From Amaricoccus sp. (GTDB lineage Bacteria > Pseudomonadota > Alphaproteobacteria > Rhodobacterales > Rhodobacteraceae): a stretch of 57,660 nucleotides of DNA. The notes beneath the pieces were generated by a model. It made no database searches, had not been told where the DNA came from, and saw nothing but the letters and a program-made list of their open reading frames with translations. Below are positions 9,672-18,459 of this stretch, piece after piece. The position numbers and the translations under genes are program-made. Location: the NCBI RefSeq assembly GCF_017995835.1, contig NZ_JAGOID010000007.1:1-57660 (forward strand). The letters run 5' to 3'. The stretch's first letter is position 1, and the number at the start of each line of letters is the position of its first letter.

Positions 9672-10748
9672 TCAGTGCGGGAAGGGCCAGAGGCGAAGCT
9701 TTTCCTTGGTCAGCCGCCAGAGCTGGGCGAGACCGTGCGGCTCGACGATCAGGAACACCATGATCAGCAGCCCGACCACGAGCAGCTCCACATGGGCGGC
9801 GAGGTCGGTCGGCCAGCCGAGGCCGCCGACCATGACGTTCTTCAGCAGGATCGGCAGCAGCACCATGAACCCGGCCCCGAGGAACGAGCCGAGGATCGAG
9901 CCGAGCCCGCCGATGATGACCATGAACAGCACGAGGAACGACACCCGGATCCCGAAGGCGTCCGTCACCTCGACGGCGCCGAAATAGACCGTGAAGTAGA
10001 GCGCGCCGGCGACGCCGATGAAGAAGGACGAGACCGCGAAGGCCGAGATCTTGGCCCGGAGCGGGCTTACCCCGATGATCTCGGCGGCGATGTCCATGTC
10101 GCGGATCGCCATCCAGCTCCGTCCGATCCGTCCCCGCGTCAGGTTCTTGGCCACGAGCGCCAGCGCCACGAGGATGGCGAGGCAGAAGAGGTACTTCGCC
10201 GCCGGCGTCGCCGCCGCTCCCGTCACCGCCTGGCCGAACACCGTCCGGACCGGCGCGTTGATATGCCCGGTGGCCGAGTTGTTCATGAACCACGGCACCT
10301 TGTTGAAGAGCCAGACCAGGAAGAACTGCGACGCGAGCGTCGCCACGGCGAGGTAGAAGCCCTTGATCCTCAGGCTCGGCAGGCCGAACGCCATGCCGAC
10401 CAGCGCGGTGATGAAGCCGGCGAGGACCACGACGAAGACGATGTTGAGGTCTGGAAACGCCGTCATCAGCTTGAAGGCGCCGAAGGCGCCGACCGCCATG
10501 AATCCCCCGGTTCCGAGCGAGACCTGCCCGCAATAGCCCGTCAGGATGTTGAGCCCGATCGCCGCGATCGACCAGATCAGGAACGGCAGCAGGACCGCAT
10601 TCGACCAGTAGTTGTTGATGACGAAGGGCACGAGCAGGAACGCGACCGCCACCAGCACGTAGAAGGCATTGCGGTCGAAGCGGATCGGGAACGTCTGCTC
10701 GTCCGCCGCATAGCTCGTCTTGAAGTCGCCGGCCTCGCGATAGAGCAT
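9672..10748 (-). CDS. livM: Branched-chain-type ABC transporter permease LivM-like
   Basis: This is an inner-membrane permease of the same importer. The 358-residue protein has about ten hydrophobic segments. It shows the LivM hallmarks GYCGQVSLGTGGFMAVGAFGA and GRIGRSWMAIRDMDIAAEIIGVSP. The latter is the EAA-like loop that contacts the ATPases. The ATG at 10748 gives MLYREAGDFKTSYAADEQTFP, an extended soluble N-terminus before the first membrane segment. The upstream VOC gene ends 4 bp away, so the genes are co-transcribed. Confidence 0.93.
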   Translation of the reverse strand: MLYREAGDFKTSYAADEQTFPIRFDRNAFYVLVAVAFLLVPFVINNYWSNAVLLPFLIWSIAAIGLNILTGYCGQVSLGTGGFMAVGAFGAFKLMTAFPDLNIVFVVVLAGFITALVGMAFGLPSLRIKGFYLAVATLASQFFLVWLFNKVPWFMNNSATGHINAPVRTVFGQAVTGAAATPAAKYLFCLAILVALALVAKNLTRGRIGRSWMAIRDMDIAAEIIGVSPLRAKISAFAVSSFFIGVAGALYFTVYFGAVEVTDAFGIRVSFLVLFMVIIGGLGSILGSFLGAGFMVLLPILLKNVMVGGLGWPTDLAAHVELLVVGLLIMVFLIVEPHGLAQLWRLTKEKLRLWPFPH

Positions 10749-10752
10749 CGCC

Positions 10753-11124
10753 TCACTCCTCCCAGACGTTCGCGGTCGCGGCGAAATCCCTGCCCTTGGC
10801 CTGGATCACGCAGAAGCGTTGTCCGGTCGGGGCCTCCATCACGGTCCAGGTCCGGACCCGCTCCACCACGCGCGCGCCCAGCCGTTCCAGTCGGGCGACC
10901 TCGGCCGGGATGTCGTCGGCGGCGATGTCGAGATGCACCCGGGACGGATGCGCCACCTTCTGCACCTCGACCTGCAACCCGCCCCGCTCGTCGAGCCGAA
11001 CGTACTTACCCTGCGGCTTGCGCCGCTTCGCGTCGCCGAAGGCGCCGCCCCAGAAGTCCGCCGCGGCGTCGAGATCGGCGCCCTCGCAGTCGATGATGAA
11101 GCCCGCGAGCCGGCTGCGATGCAT
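10753..11124 (-). CDS. VOC (glyoxalase-like) family protein, copy 2
   Basis: This is a 123-residue metal-binding-fold protein of the vicinal oxygen chelate superfamily. It starts MHRSRLAGFIIDCEGADLDAAADFWGGAFG. It shares the block RVHLDIAADDIPAEVARLE and an APTGQRFC tail with the gene just upstream. The two look like tandem duplicates, each 123 residues. Single-domain VOC proteins of this length usually pair. Catalysis has not been shown for this subgroup, and some members bind ligands only. Its place between permease genes suggests a role in handling the imported compound. Confidence 0.8.
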   Translation of the reverse strand: MHRSRLAGFIIDCEGADLDAAADFWGGAFGDAKRRKPQGKYVRLDERGGLQVEVQKVAHPSRVHLDIAADDIPAEVARLERLGARVVERVRTWTVMEAPTGQRFCVIQAKGRDFAATANVWEE

Positions 11125-11125
11125 C

Positions 11126-11497
11126 TCAGTCCTCCCAGACGTTCGCGGTGGCGCGGAACGCGTCCGAGCGGCCCTGGATGATGCAGAAACGCTGTCCGGT
11201 CGGCGCCTCCATGATCGTCCAGGTCTTGACCTCGGCGACCTTGCGCGCGCCGAGCGTCTCGAGCCGGGCCACCTCCGCCGGAATGTCGTCGGCGGCGATG
11301 TCGAGATGCACGCGGCTCTCGTGGTCGACGGTCTGCACCTCGACGTGCAGCCCGCCGACCGATCCCAGATCGACATAGTTCGGCGCGGCCGGGCGCACCT
11401 CGAGCCCGAGCGCGGCGGCCCAGAACGCGCCGGCGGCGTCGAGGTCGTCGGTCTTGCAGTCGATGACGAGGGCGGCGAGCCGGCTGCGATGCGTCAT
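11126..11497 (-). CDS. VOC (glyoxalase-like) family protein, copy 1
   Basis: This is a 123-residue paralogue of the next gene downstream, separated from it by one base. The sequence MTHRSRLAALVIDCKTDDLDAAGAFWAAALG has the VOC opening strand. His residues in the shared block (HESRVHLDIAADDIP) and a late GQRFCIIQG strand may contribute to a metal site. It is packed tightly after livH, with one base between the genes. It belongs to the same transcript. No substrate can be assigned. Confidence 0.8.
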   Translation of the reverse strand: MTHRSRLAALVIDCKTDDLDAAGAFWAAALGLEVRPAAPNYVDLGSVGGLHVEVQTVDHESRVHLDIAADDIPAEVARLETLGARKVAEVKTWTIMEAPTGQRFCIIQGRSDAFRATANVWED

Positions 11498-11498
11498 G

Positions 11499-12497
11499 TC
11501 ATACCCGCTCGATGATCCGCTCGCCGAACAGCCCCTGCGGCCGGAACATCAGGAACACCAGCGCGAGCACGTAGGCGAACCAGTTCTCCGTCGCGCCGCC
11601 GATCATCGGCCCGATGGTGAACTCGAAGAGCTTCTCGCCGACGCCGATGATGAGGCCGCCGACGATCGCCCCGGGGATGGAGGTGAACCCCCCGAGGATC
11701 AGCACCGGCAGCGCCTTCAGCGCGATCAGGCTGAGCGAGAACTGCACGCCGGTCTTCGCCCCCCACATCGCCCCGGCGACCAGCGCCACGATGCCGGCGA
11801 TCGACCAGACGATCACCCAGATGGCGCGAAGCGAGATGCCCACGGACAGCGCCGCCTGGTGGTCGTCGGCCACCGCCCGGAGCGCCCGCCCGATCCGGGT
11901 GTACTGCGAGAACAGGGTGAGGCTGACCACGAGGATGCCCGCGATCACCGTCGCGGTGATGTCGAGCTTGTCGATATACATCCCCCAGTAGCCGGAATCC
12001 GCCGCCCAGCCCTTGGTCAGGTTCTCGAACCAGAGGCTTCCGCCCTGCGGCAGCCCGATTTCCACCGCGCGCACGTCCGCGCCCCACATCAGGTCGCCGA
12101 GGCCCTCGAGAAAGTAGGCGAGCCCGATCGTCGCCATGAACAGGATGATCGGCTCCTGGTTCACCAGATGCCGCAGCAGCAGCCGCTCGACGAGGATCGC
12201 GACGATCACCATCACGCCCGCCGTCAGCAGGATCGCGACGATGGCCGGCAGCTCCCAGCCGAAATGGGATATCTCGATCCCGGTCACCGCCTTGATCAGG
12301 TGCGAGAACGGCACCTGTCCCGATTGCAGCCCCACGAGCGTCAGCGCCGCAAACAGCGCCATCACGCCCTGCGCATAGTTGAAGATGCCGCTGGCCTTGA
12401 AGATCAGCACGAAGCCAAGCGCGACGAGCGAATAGAGCACCCCGACCATCAGGCCGTTGATGATCACCTCGATGGTGTCGAGCATCCAGATCGGCAT
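11499..12497 (-). CDS. livH: Branched-chain-type ABC transporter permease LivH-like
   Basis: This is the second inner-membrane permease of the importer. The 332-residue protein has about eight hydrophobic segments. It has the LivH-type opening IEVIINGLMVGVLYSLVALGFVLIFKASGIFNYAQGVM and the cytoplasmic coupling loop SQYTRIGRALRAVADDHQAA. The ATG at 12497 is 1 base before the livG stop region, in line with the rest of the operon. Together with LivM, LivF, LivG and the periplasmic protein it completes the five-part transporter. Confidence 0.94.
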   Translation of the reverse strand: MPIWMLDTIEVIINGLMVGVLYSLVALGFVLIFKASGIFNYAQGVMALFAALTLVGLQSGQVPFSHLIKAVTGIEISHFGWELPAIVAILLTAGVMVIVAILVERLLLRHLVNQEPIILFMATIGLAYFLEGLGDLMWGADVRAVEIGLPQGGSLWFENLTKGWAADSGYWGMYIDKLDITATVIAGILVVSLTLFSQYTRIGRALRAVADDHQAALSVGISLRAIWVIVWSIAGIVALVAGAMWGAKTGVQFSLSLIALKALPVLILGGFTSIPGAIVGGLIIGVGEKLFEFTIGPMIGGATENWFAYVLALVFLMFRPQGLFGERIIERV

Positions 12498-12498
12498 G

Positions 12499-13311
12499 TC
12501 AGTGGCCCACGCCGAGATAGGCTTCGATCACCTCGGGATTCGAGCGCACCTCGTCCGGCGTCCCGTCCCCGATCTTGCGCCCGTAGTCGAGCACCACCAC
12601 CCGGTCCGAGATGTCCATCACCACCCCCATGTCGTGCTCGATCAGCGCGATCGTCGTGCCGAACTCCTCGTTCACGTCGAGGATGAAGCGGCTCATGTCC
12701 TCCTTCTCCTCGACGTTCATTCCGGCCATCGGCTCGTCCAGCAGCAGGAGCTTGGGCTCTGCGGCGAGCGCCCGGCCGAGCTCGACCCGCTTCTGCAAGC
12801 CGTAGGGCAGCCGCCCCACCGGCGTCTTGCGGATCGCCTGAATCTGGAGGAAGTCGATGATCTTCTCGACCACCTCGCGGTTCTGGTACTCTTCCTTCTC
12901 CGCCGGCCCCTTCCACAGCGCCTGCCAGAACATGTTGGACTTCATCTTGGTGAAGCGCCCGGTCATGATGTTGTCGAGCGTCGACATGCCCTTGAAGAGC
13001 GCGATGTTCTGGAAGGTCCGGGCGATCCCCTGGTGCGCGATCGCATGCGGCCGCAACGACCCGCGCTTCTCGCCGCGGAACCAGATCTCGCCTTCCTGGG
13101 GATGGTAGAAGCCGTTGATGACGTTCAGCATCGACGACTTGCCGGCGCCGTTCGGCCCGATGATCGCGCGGATCTCGCCCTCGCGGATGTCGAAGCTGAT
13201 GTCCTTGATCGCCACCACGCCGCCGAAGCGCAGGGTGATGTTCCTCATCTCCATCAGCACGCCGCCGATGCGCCGCCCCGGAGCCGCCTCCGCCGCCACG
13301 GCCGGGGTCAC
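12499..13311 (-). CDS. livG: Branched-chain-type ABC transporter ATPase (LivG-like)
   Basis: This is the first ATPase of the importer. It has 270 residues from a GTG at 13311 that overlaps the ligase stop (GTGA). The coding frame stays open far upstream, but that part only shadows the ligase gene. Walker A GPNGAGKSS, the LivG-typical segment GIARTFQNIALFKGMS, a signature loop LPYGLQKRVELGRAL and Walker B LLLLDEPMAGMN are all visible, with IALIEHDMGVVM as the H-loop. The YGLQKR signature is divergent and is shared by this ligase-linked subgroup. Confidence 0.93.
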   Translation of the reverse strand: MTPAVAAEAAPGRRIGGVLMEMRNITLRFGGVVAIKDISFDIREGEIRAIIGPNGAGKSSMLNVINGFYHPQEGEIWFRGEKRGSLRPHAIAHQGIARTFQNIALFKGMSTLDNIMTGRFTKMKSNMFWQALWKGPAEKEEYQNREVVEKIIDFLQIQAIRKTPVGRLPYGLQKRVELGRALAAEPKLLLLDEPMAGMNVEEKEDMSRFILDVNEEFGTTIALIEHDMGVVMDISDRVVVLDYGRKIGDGTPDEVRSNPEVIEAYLGVGH

Positions 13312-15269
13312 GCGGCCGCCTTCCGGAGCGGAGCCGCCGCCACGTCGCGGATGGCGAGCGTGGCCTTGATCCGTCCCTTGCGCCCGTCCTCGTAGGTGAC
13401 TTCGGTCTCGGTGTAGACGCTGTCCCTGCCGCCGTAGAGCGCCGCGATCAGGTCGGCGAACTTCTCCTCGATGATCCTGCGGCGCACCTTCCGCGTCCGC
13501 GTCAGCTCGCCGTCGTCGGCGTCGAGCTCCTTGTGCAGGATCAGGAAGCGCGCGATCTGGCAGCCCGCGAGCATCGGATCCTCCGCGAGGCTGCGGTTGA
13601 CCTCCGCGACATGCCCCGCGATCGTCTCGTAGACCTTCGGATGCTGCGCCAGCTCCTGATAGGACGCATAGGCGATGTTGTTGCGCTCCGCCCAGTTGCC
13701 CACCGCCGTCAGGTCGATGTTGATGAAGGCGGTGCAGTAGTCGCGCCCGTTGCCGAACACCACCGCCTCGAGCACGTTCGGATAGAACTTGAGCTTGTTC
13801 TCCACGAACTTCGGCGCAAAAAGCGCGCCCGACGCCAGCTTGCCCACGTCCTTCGCCCGGTCGATGATCCGCAGGTGCCCCGAGCCCTCCTCGATGAAGC
13901 CCGCGTCGCCGGTGGCCACCCAGCCCTCGGCGTCCTTGGTCGAGGCCGTGCTCTCGGGGTTCCTGAAATACTCCACGAACGTCCCCGGCGAGCGGTAGAA
14001 AACCTCGCCGTTCTCGTCGATGCGGATCTCCACGCCCGGGCTCGGCACCCCCACCGTGTCGGCCCGCACCGCGCCGTCCGGTTGCTGGGTGATGAAGACG
14101 CTGGCCTCGGTCTGGCCGTAGAGCTGCTTCAGGTTGATCCCGATCGCACGGTAGAACTCGAAGATCTCGGGCCCGATCGCCTCGCCCGCCGTGTAGCCCA
14201 CCCGCACCCGGCTCAGGCCCAGCGTGTTCTTGAGCGGCCCGTAGACCAGCGCCTCGCCGAGCGCATAGCGCGCCCGGTCGCCCGCCGAGACCGGCTTGCC
14301 GTCGAGGATCGCCGGCCCCACGCGCCGCGCCAGATCCATGAACGACCGGAACATCCGCCGCTTGGCCCGCCCGGCGTCCTCCATCCGGATCGTCACGCTG
14401 GTCAGCAGGCCCTCGAAGAACCGCGGCGGCGCGAAGAAGTAGGTCGGCCCGATCTCGCGCAGGTCGGCCTGCATCGTCGCGGGGCTCTCCGGGCAGTTCA
14501 CGCAGAACCCGGCCCAGTAGGCCTGACCCATCGAGAAGATGAAGTCGCCCACCCATGCCATCGGCAGATAGGCGAGCACGCTGTCCTCGGCGCTCAGCTT
14601 GTCGAAATCGGCGCTCGCCTTGGCCGTGGCGACGATGTTGCGGTTCGACAGAACCACGCCCTTGGGCTTGCCCGTGGTGCCCGAGGTATAGAGCATGACG
14701 CAGGTGTCGTCCGGCCCCTGCCGCGCCACCCGCGCCGCAATGGCCTCCCGCACCGCCGGCGCCGAGCTGCGGCCCGCCGCCTGCACGTCCGAATAGGCCT
14801 TCAGCCGCGTGTGGTCGTAGTTCCGCATCCCGCGCGGGTCGAGATAGACGACCGTCTCGAGGTGGTGCAGCCGGCTCTGGATCTCCAGCACCTTGTCGAC
14901 CTGCTCCTGGTCGCCGGCGACGACGAACCGCGCGCCGCAATGCTCGAGGACGTATTCCATCTCCTCGGCGACGGCGTCCTGATAGAGCGGCACCGGCACC
15001 GCGCCGCAGTGCTGCGCCGCCACCATCGCCCAGTAGAGGTAGGGCCGGTTCCGCCCGATGATCGCGAGATAGTCGCCCTCGGCGAGACCGATCTCCGCGA
15101 ACCCCGCCGCCAGCGCCTCGATCTGTTCCTTCGCCTGCGCCCAGGTCCAGGACTGCCAGATCCCGAATTCCTTCTCGCGATAGGCGGGCCGGTCCCCGAA
15201 CGTGCGGGCGTTGCGGGCGAGCAGCTTCGGAAAGGCGTCGAGGTCGGCGGGGATTCCGTCGGCGGGCAT
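13308..15269 (-). CDS. Long-chain acyl-CoA synthetase-like AMP-binding protein
   Basis: This is a 653-residue ATP-dependent acyl-CoA ligase, likely membrane-associated. The AMP/ATP loop YTSGTTGKPKGV is near residue 190. A YGQTEASVF motif and the ATGDAGFIEEGSGHLRIIDRAKD region mark the hinge before the C-terminal lobe. It is the first gene of the ligase-Liv operon and has the only substantial upstream intergenic region. Such ligases often sit with Liv-type transporters in alpha- and betaproteobacteria. The actual acid is unknown. With two ligases in one operon, one may act on the imported compound and the other on a breakdown product. Confidence 0.9.
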   Translation of the reverse strand: MPADGIPADLDAFPKLLARNARTFGDRPAYREKEFGIWQSWTWAQAKEQIEALAAGFAEIGLAEGDYLAIIGRNRPYLYWAMVAAQHCGAVPVPLYQDAVAEEMEYVLEHCGARFVVAGDQEQVDKVLEIQSRLHHLETVVYLDPRGMRNYDHTRLKAYSDVQAAGRSSAPAVREAIAARVARQGPDDTCVMLYTSGTTGKPKGVVLSNRNIVATAKASADFDKLSAEDSVLAYLPMAWVGDFIFSMGQAYWAGFCVNCPESPATMQADLREIGPTYFFAPPRFFEGLLTSVTIRMEDAGRAKRRMFRSFMDLARRVGPAILDGKPVSAGDRARYALGEALVYGPLKNTLGLSRVRVGYTAGEAIGPEIFEFYRAIGINLKQLYGQTEASVFITQQPDGAVRADTVGVPSPGVEIRIDENGEVFYRSPGTFVEYFRNPESTASTKDAEGWVATGDAGFIEEGSGHLRIIDRAKDVGKLASGALFAPKFVENKLKFYPNVLEAVVFGNGRDYCTAFINIDLTAVGNWAERNNIAYASYQELAQHPKVYETIAGHVAEVNRSLAEDPMLAGCQIARFLILHKELDADDGELTRTRKVRRRIIEEKFADLIAALYGGRDSVYTETEVTYEDGRKGRIKATLAIRDVAAAPLRKAAA

Positions 15270-15336
15270 CGATTACCTCCCTGCGCGGCGTGATCCTTAT
15301 CCGTCTCGCCTTGCGCGCGGTTGCGTTCGTCGCCCC

Positions 15337-15366
15337 ATCCTAGCAAGAAAAGAACCCGTTTCTCAA
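15337..15366 (-). promoter_or_regulatory. Promoter of the ligase-Liv operon
   Basis: The minus strand reads TTGAGA (15366-15361), an 18-nt spacer, then TAGGAT (15342-15337). This is a credible housekeeping promoter about 70 bp before the ligase ATG, with an operator-like dyad directly upstream. Confidence 0.5.
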
Positions 15367-15371
15367 CATCG

Positions 15372-15393
15372 AAACTGAACGATGGTTCAGTTT
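15372..15393. promoter_or_regulatory. Perfect 9+9 bp dyad, probable repressor operator
   Basis: AAACTGAAC and GTTCAGTTT are separated by GATG. The spacing and symmetry fit a dimeric TetR-type regulator of acyl-CoA or aromatic-acid genes. The site lies in the divergent gap between the ligase gene (-) and murJ (+), abutting the putative -35 of the ligase operon. A T-run follows the dyad on the plus strand, but no gene ends here, which argues against a terminator. No regulator gene is next to it. Confidence 0.6.
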
Positions 15394-15550
15394 TTTTCGC
15401 ATCCCCGATCTGCGCTCGCGCAGTCGTGCGGGCGCGAGATGTCCGGACGGCCACCTGCCGCCCGCCGGACCCGCGAGGGGCCGGGCGGCCCGTTGCCAAC
15501 CGGTCCCCGATCTGCCACTTCGGCGCGATCCTCGGGGGACCACGCGCGCG

Positions 15551-17092
15551 ATGACCGGAATCCGCCTGTTGCCGGCCTTCCTCAGCGTGGGCTCGTGGAC
15601 GCTCGTGTCGCGCGTCCTCGGCCTCGCCCGCGACATCCTCATGGCCGCCTTCCTCGGGGCGGGCCCGGTGGCGCAGGCCTTCCTGATCGCCTTCACGCTC
15701 CCGAACATGTTCCGGCGCTTCTTCGCCGAAGGGGCGTTCAACCTCGCGTTCGTGCCGCTCTTCGCCAAGAAGGTCCAGGCGGGCGAGGACGCCGAGGGCT
15801 TCGCCCGCGACGCGCTCTCGGGCCTCGGACTCGTGCTCCTCGTCTTCACCATCCTCGGCCAGATCGCCATGCCTTGGCTGGTGCTCGCGCTGGCCTCCGG
15901 CTTCGCCGGCGACGAGCGTTTCACGCTGTCGGTCGAGCACGGGCGGATCGCGTTTCCCTACATCATCCTGATCTCGTTGACGGCGCTGCTCTCCGGCGTC
16001 CTGAACTCGCTCGGCCGCTTCGCGCTGCCGGCCGCCGCGCCGATCCTGATGAACGTGGTGATGATCGCCTTCCTGCTGATCGGCTGGAGCACGGGCGGCA
16101 ACATCGGCCTATGGCAGATCTGGTCGGTCCCCGTCGCCGGCGTCGCCCAGCTCGCGCTGGTCTGGTGGGGCTGCGCCCGCGCCGGGATGCCGGTCCGGCC
16201 GCGGCTCCCGCGGCTGACGCCCGACATGCGGCGGCTGGGCGTCATCATGGTCCCGGCGCTGCTCGCCGGCGGCGTGGTGCAGATCAACCTGATGGTCGGC
16301 CGCCAGGTCGGCTCGTTCTTCGACGGCGCCGTGGCCTGGCTCTCCTATGCCGACCGGCTCTATCAGCTGCCGCTCGGCGTCGTCGGCATCGCCATCGGCA
16401 TCGTGCTCCTGCCCGACCTGTCGCGCCGGCTCGAGGCCGGCGACGGCTCCGGCGGTCGCGACGCCATCAACCGCGCGACCGAGTTGACGCTGGCGCTGAC
16501 GCTGCCCGCCGCCGTGGCGCTGATGGTGATCCCGGTCGAGATCGTCGGCGTGCTGTTCCAGCGCGGCGCCTTCGCCGCCTCCGACACCGGGCCGACCGCG
16601 CTCGCGGTGGCGGTCTACGGCGCCGGCCTCCCCGCCTTCGTGATGCAAAAGGTGCTCTCGCCGCTTTACTACGCCCGCGAGGACACCCGCAGCCCGTTCC
16701 GCTTCGCCGTCCACGCCATGATCGTCAACGCCGTGATCGCCCTCGGGCTCGCCCCCTTCATCGGCTTCATCGCCGCCGCCCTCGGCACCACCGTCGCCGG
16801 CTGGATGATGATGTGGCAGCTCTGGCGCGGCGCCCGGCCGATGGGCGAGATGGCCGCCCCCGACGCCCGTCTGCGCCGCGCCGCGCCGCGGATCGCGCTC
16901 GCCTCGGCGATCATGGGCGCCGCGCTCCTCGCCGGCGCCTGGGCGCTCGCGCCGCTCTTCGAGGCGCCGCTCTGGCGCTACGCCGCCCTCGCGCTGCTCG
17001 TCGGCGCCGGGATGGCGGCCTACGCCGTCGCCGTCCTCCTGACCGGCGCGCTGCGCCTCGCCGACCTGAAGGCGGCGTTGCGGCGGGGCTAG
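15551..17092 (+). CDS. murJ: Lipid II flippase MurJ
   Basis: MurJ is an inner-membrane MOP-superfamily transporter that flips the lipid-linked peptidoglycan precursor to the periplasmic side. The 513-residue protein has about fourteen membrane segments. It opens with the conserved WTLVSRVLGLARDILMAAFLG and FRRFFAEGAFNLAFVPLF region, whose Arg residues line the central cavity. The ATG at 15551 is preceded by a GGGGGACC-like site. It is monocistronic and unrelated in position to the dcw cluster at 27655. A transposase remnant follows it. Confidence 0.96.
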   Translation: MTGIRLLPAFLSVGSWTLVSRVLGLARDILMAAFLGAGPVAQAFLIAFTLPNMFRRFFAEGAFNLAFVPLFAKKVQAGEDAEGFARDALSGLGLVLLVFTILGQIAMPWLVLALASGFAGDERFTLSVEHGRIAFPYIILISLTALLSGVLNSLGRFALPAAAPILMNVVMIAFLLIGWSTGGNIGLWQIWSVPVAGVAQLALVWWGCARAGMPVRPRLPRLTPDMRRLGVIMVPALLAGGVVQINLMVGRQVGSFFDGAVAWLSYADRLYQLPLGVVGIAIGIVLLPDLSRRLEAGDGSGGRDAINRATELTLALTLPAAVALMVIPVEIVGVLFQRGAFAASDTGPTALAVAVYGAGLPAFVMQKVLSPLYYAREDTRSPFRFAVHAMIVNAVIALGLAPFIGFIAAALGTTVAGWMMMWQLWRGARPMGEMAAPDARLRRAAPRIALASAIMGAALLAGAWALAPLFEAPLWRYAALALLVGAGMAAYAVAVLLTGALRLADLKAALRRG

Positions 17093-17160
17093 TCCGGCGG
17101 CCTTCGCTTCGCCGCTGCCAGCACGTCGCCGCCGCCGGGACGGGGGGCGAACGCGCCGCG

Positions 17161-17450
17161 TCAGATTTCGACGCCGGCTTCGCAAAGCTCGACGACATCG
17201 ACGTCCTCGCGGAAGGCGTGACGGTTCACGCGCCGCGCCCACCCCGCGCAGCGGACGTGGCCTGCACGCCGCCCTGCCCGGCGACCCGCCCGCCATCGCC
17301 GCATGGCGCTGCCGCATGGGTAGCGACGACGCCAAGGCGATCTGCAAGGAGCGCGCCGCCACCGCCGAACTCGTCAACGCCCAGTCCCGAAGTCGCGGCC
17401 TCGTCCGCGCCCGCAACATGGCCCGCCTCTGGAGCCTCGCGCCCGTCTAA
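17161..17450 (+). pseudogene. IS1182-family transposase fragment, frameshifted
   Basis: Two adjacent frames together give an IS1182 C-terminal region. First, frame starting 17167 reads FDAGFAKLDDIDVLAEGVTV. After a frameshift between about 17260 and 17277, it continues PGDPPAIAAWRCRMGSDDAK and RAATAELVNAQSRSRGL, ending at a TAA at 17448-17450. Compared with the remnant at 6025 it is more decayed (AELVNAQSRSRGL versus AECVNAQARNRGL) and on the opposite strand. The 138-bp dispersed repeat starts at its last base, so the element may have been cut or targeted here. Confidence 0.7.
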
Positions 17451-17587
17451 TACCGGCGGGCTCATGAAACGACTCGCGGGCGCTTTTTGGCCTTTGACGC
17501 TTTTATCGTTTGAACTCAGGTAGTTACCCTATCTATCACGCGTGTTAGCCCGTGCTGCGCCGGGTGGCCTGGTAGACTCGCCGGTAT
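17450..17587 (-). repeat. Dispersed palindrome-ended element, copy A (138 bp)
   Basis: The ends ATACCGGCG and CGCCGGTAT are exact inverted repeats. The interior is the reverse complement of copies B and C. It shares the core CACGCGTGATAGATAGGGTA followed by ACTACCTGA, the AACGATAAAAG segment, and GCGAGTCGTTTCATG before the end. The element lies between a transposase fossil and the UPF0173 gene. No protein is encoded. Confidence 0.85.
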
Positions 17588-17725
17588 AATCCCGGCAGGA
17601 GACCGCGAGCCCTCGATCATGCCCAGCCGCCTCGCCACCGCCGCGACCCAACGCCCAACCTCGAACTCCCGCCCGGATCCGCCTGCTTCGTCCCCATCAT
17701 CTCGGGCGCTTTCATTGGCAGCCTC

Positions 17726-18406
17726 TCAGATCTCGATCGGGACCATCACCTCCGGCTCGATCACCTCCACCCCCGGCAGTCCCGCCTTCAGCGCCTCGGC
17801 CGACTGCTCCAGCAGCGGGAAGGTGCGATAGTGGCACGGGATCACCGTGCGGAAGTTGAAGAATGTCCGCGCCGCATAGGCCGCCCGGGCCATGTCCATC
17901 GTGTAGTGCCCGCCCGCGCACAGGATGCCGATCTCCGGATGGTGCAGCGCCTCGAAGACGCCCATGTCGGCCGTCACGTCGGTGTCGCCGGAGAAATAGA
18001 TCGTCCGCCCCTCGCCGGCGATCATGTACCCCGCCTCGCCCCCCGCATAGCCGGCGGAGCCGAAGGAGGAGGAATGCGTGGCGCTCACCATCGTCACCGC
18101 GACGGCGCCGAGCCGGATCGTGCCGCCCTTGTTGAAGTCGATCCCCTCGACGCCCTCGGCCCCGAGGATATGCACGAGCTCCGGGATCCCGGCGACCGGC
18201 AGGCGATACGCCTTCGCGAGCCGGGCCGCGTCGCCGGCATGGTCGCCATGGCCGTGGCTGAGCAGGATGCGCGTCGCGCCGGCCACCGCCTCGGCCTCGC
18301 GCTCCGCGGGAAACATCGGGTTCCCCTTCAGCCACGGATCGACGAGCAGCACCTGGTCCGCGATCTCGATGCGAAACCCCGAATGCCCGAGCCACGTCAG
18401 CTTCAT
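17726..18406 (-). CDS. UPF0173 metal-dependent hydrolase (metallo-beta-lactamase fold)
   Basis: This is a 226-residue protein of the metallo-beta-lactamase superfamily. The zinc motif HGHGDHAGD lies near residue 51. Further His/Asp ligands are in ATHSS, FSGDTDVT and GGHYTMD. It belongs to the UPF0173 group, whose substrate is not known. The ATG at 18406 gives the usual first strand MKLTWLGHSGFRIE. It is divergent from the ceramidase-like gene with about 50 bp between, so the two may share a control region. Confidence 0.9.
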   Translation of the reverse strand: MKLTWLGHSGFRIEIADQVLLVDPWLKGNPMFPAEREAEAVAGATRILLSHGHGDHAGDAARLAKAYRLPVAGIPELVHILGAEGVEGIDFNKGGTIRLGAVAVTMVSATHSSSFGSAGYAGGEAGYMIAGEGRTIYFSGDTDVTADMGVFEALHHPEIGILCAGGHYTMDMARAAYAARTFFNFRTVIPCHYRTFPLLEQSAEALKAGLPGVEVIEPEVMVPIEI

Positions 18407-18459
18407 GTCGATCCCCTCCCGGTCGTGCTATCCCGGCCGTGACGGCCCCCGGAGGATTG

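Noticed and set aside
15372-15400. Dyad plus T-run as a Rho-independent terminator
   Set aside because: It lies between two divergent genes with nothing ending there, so an operator is the better reading.
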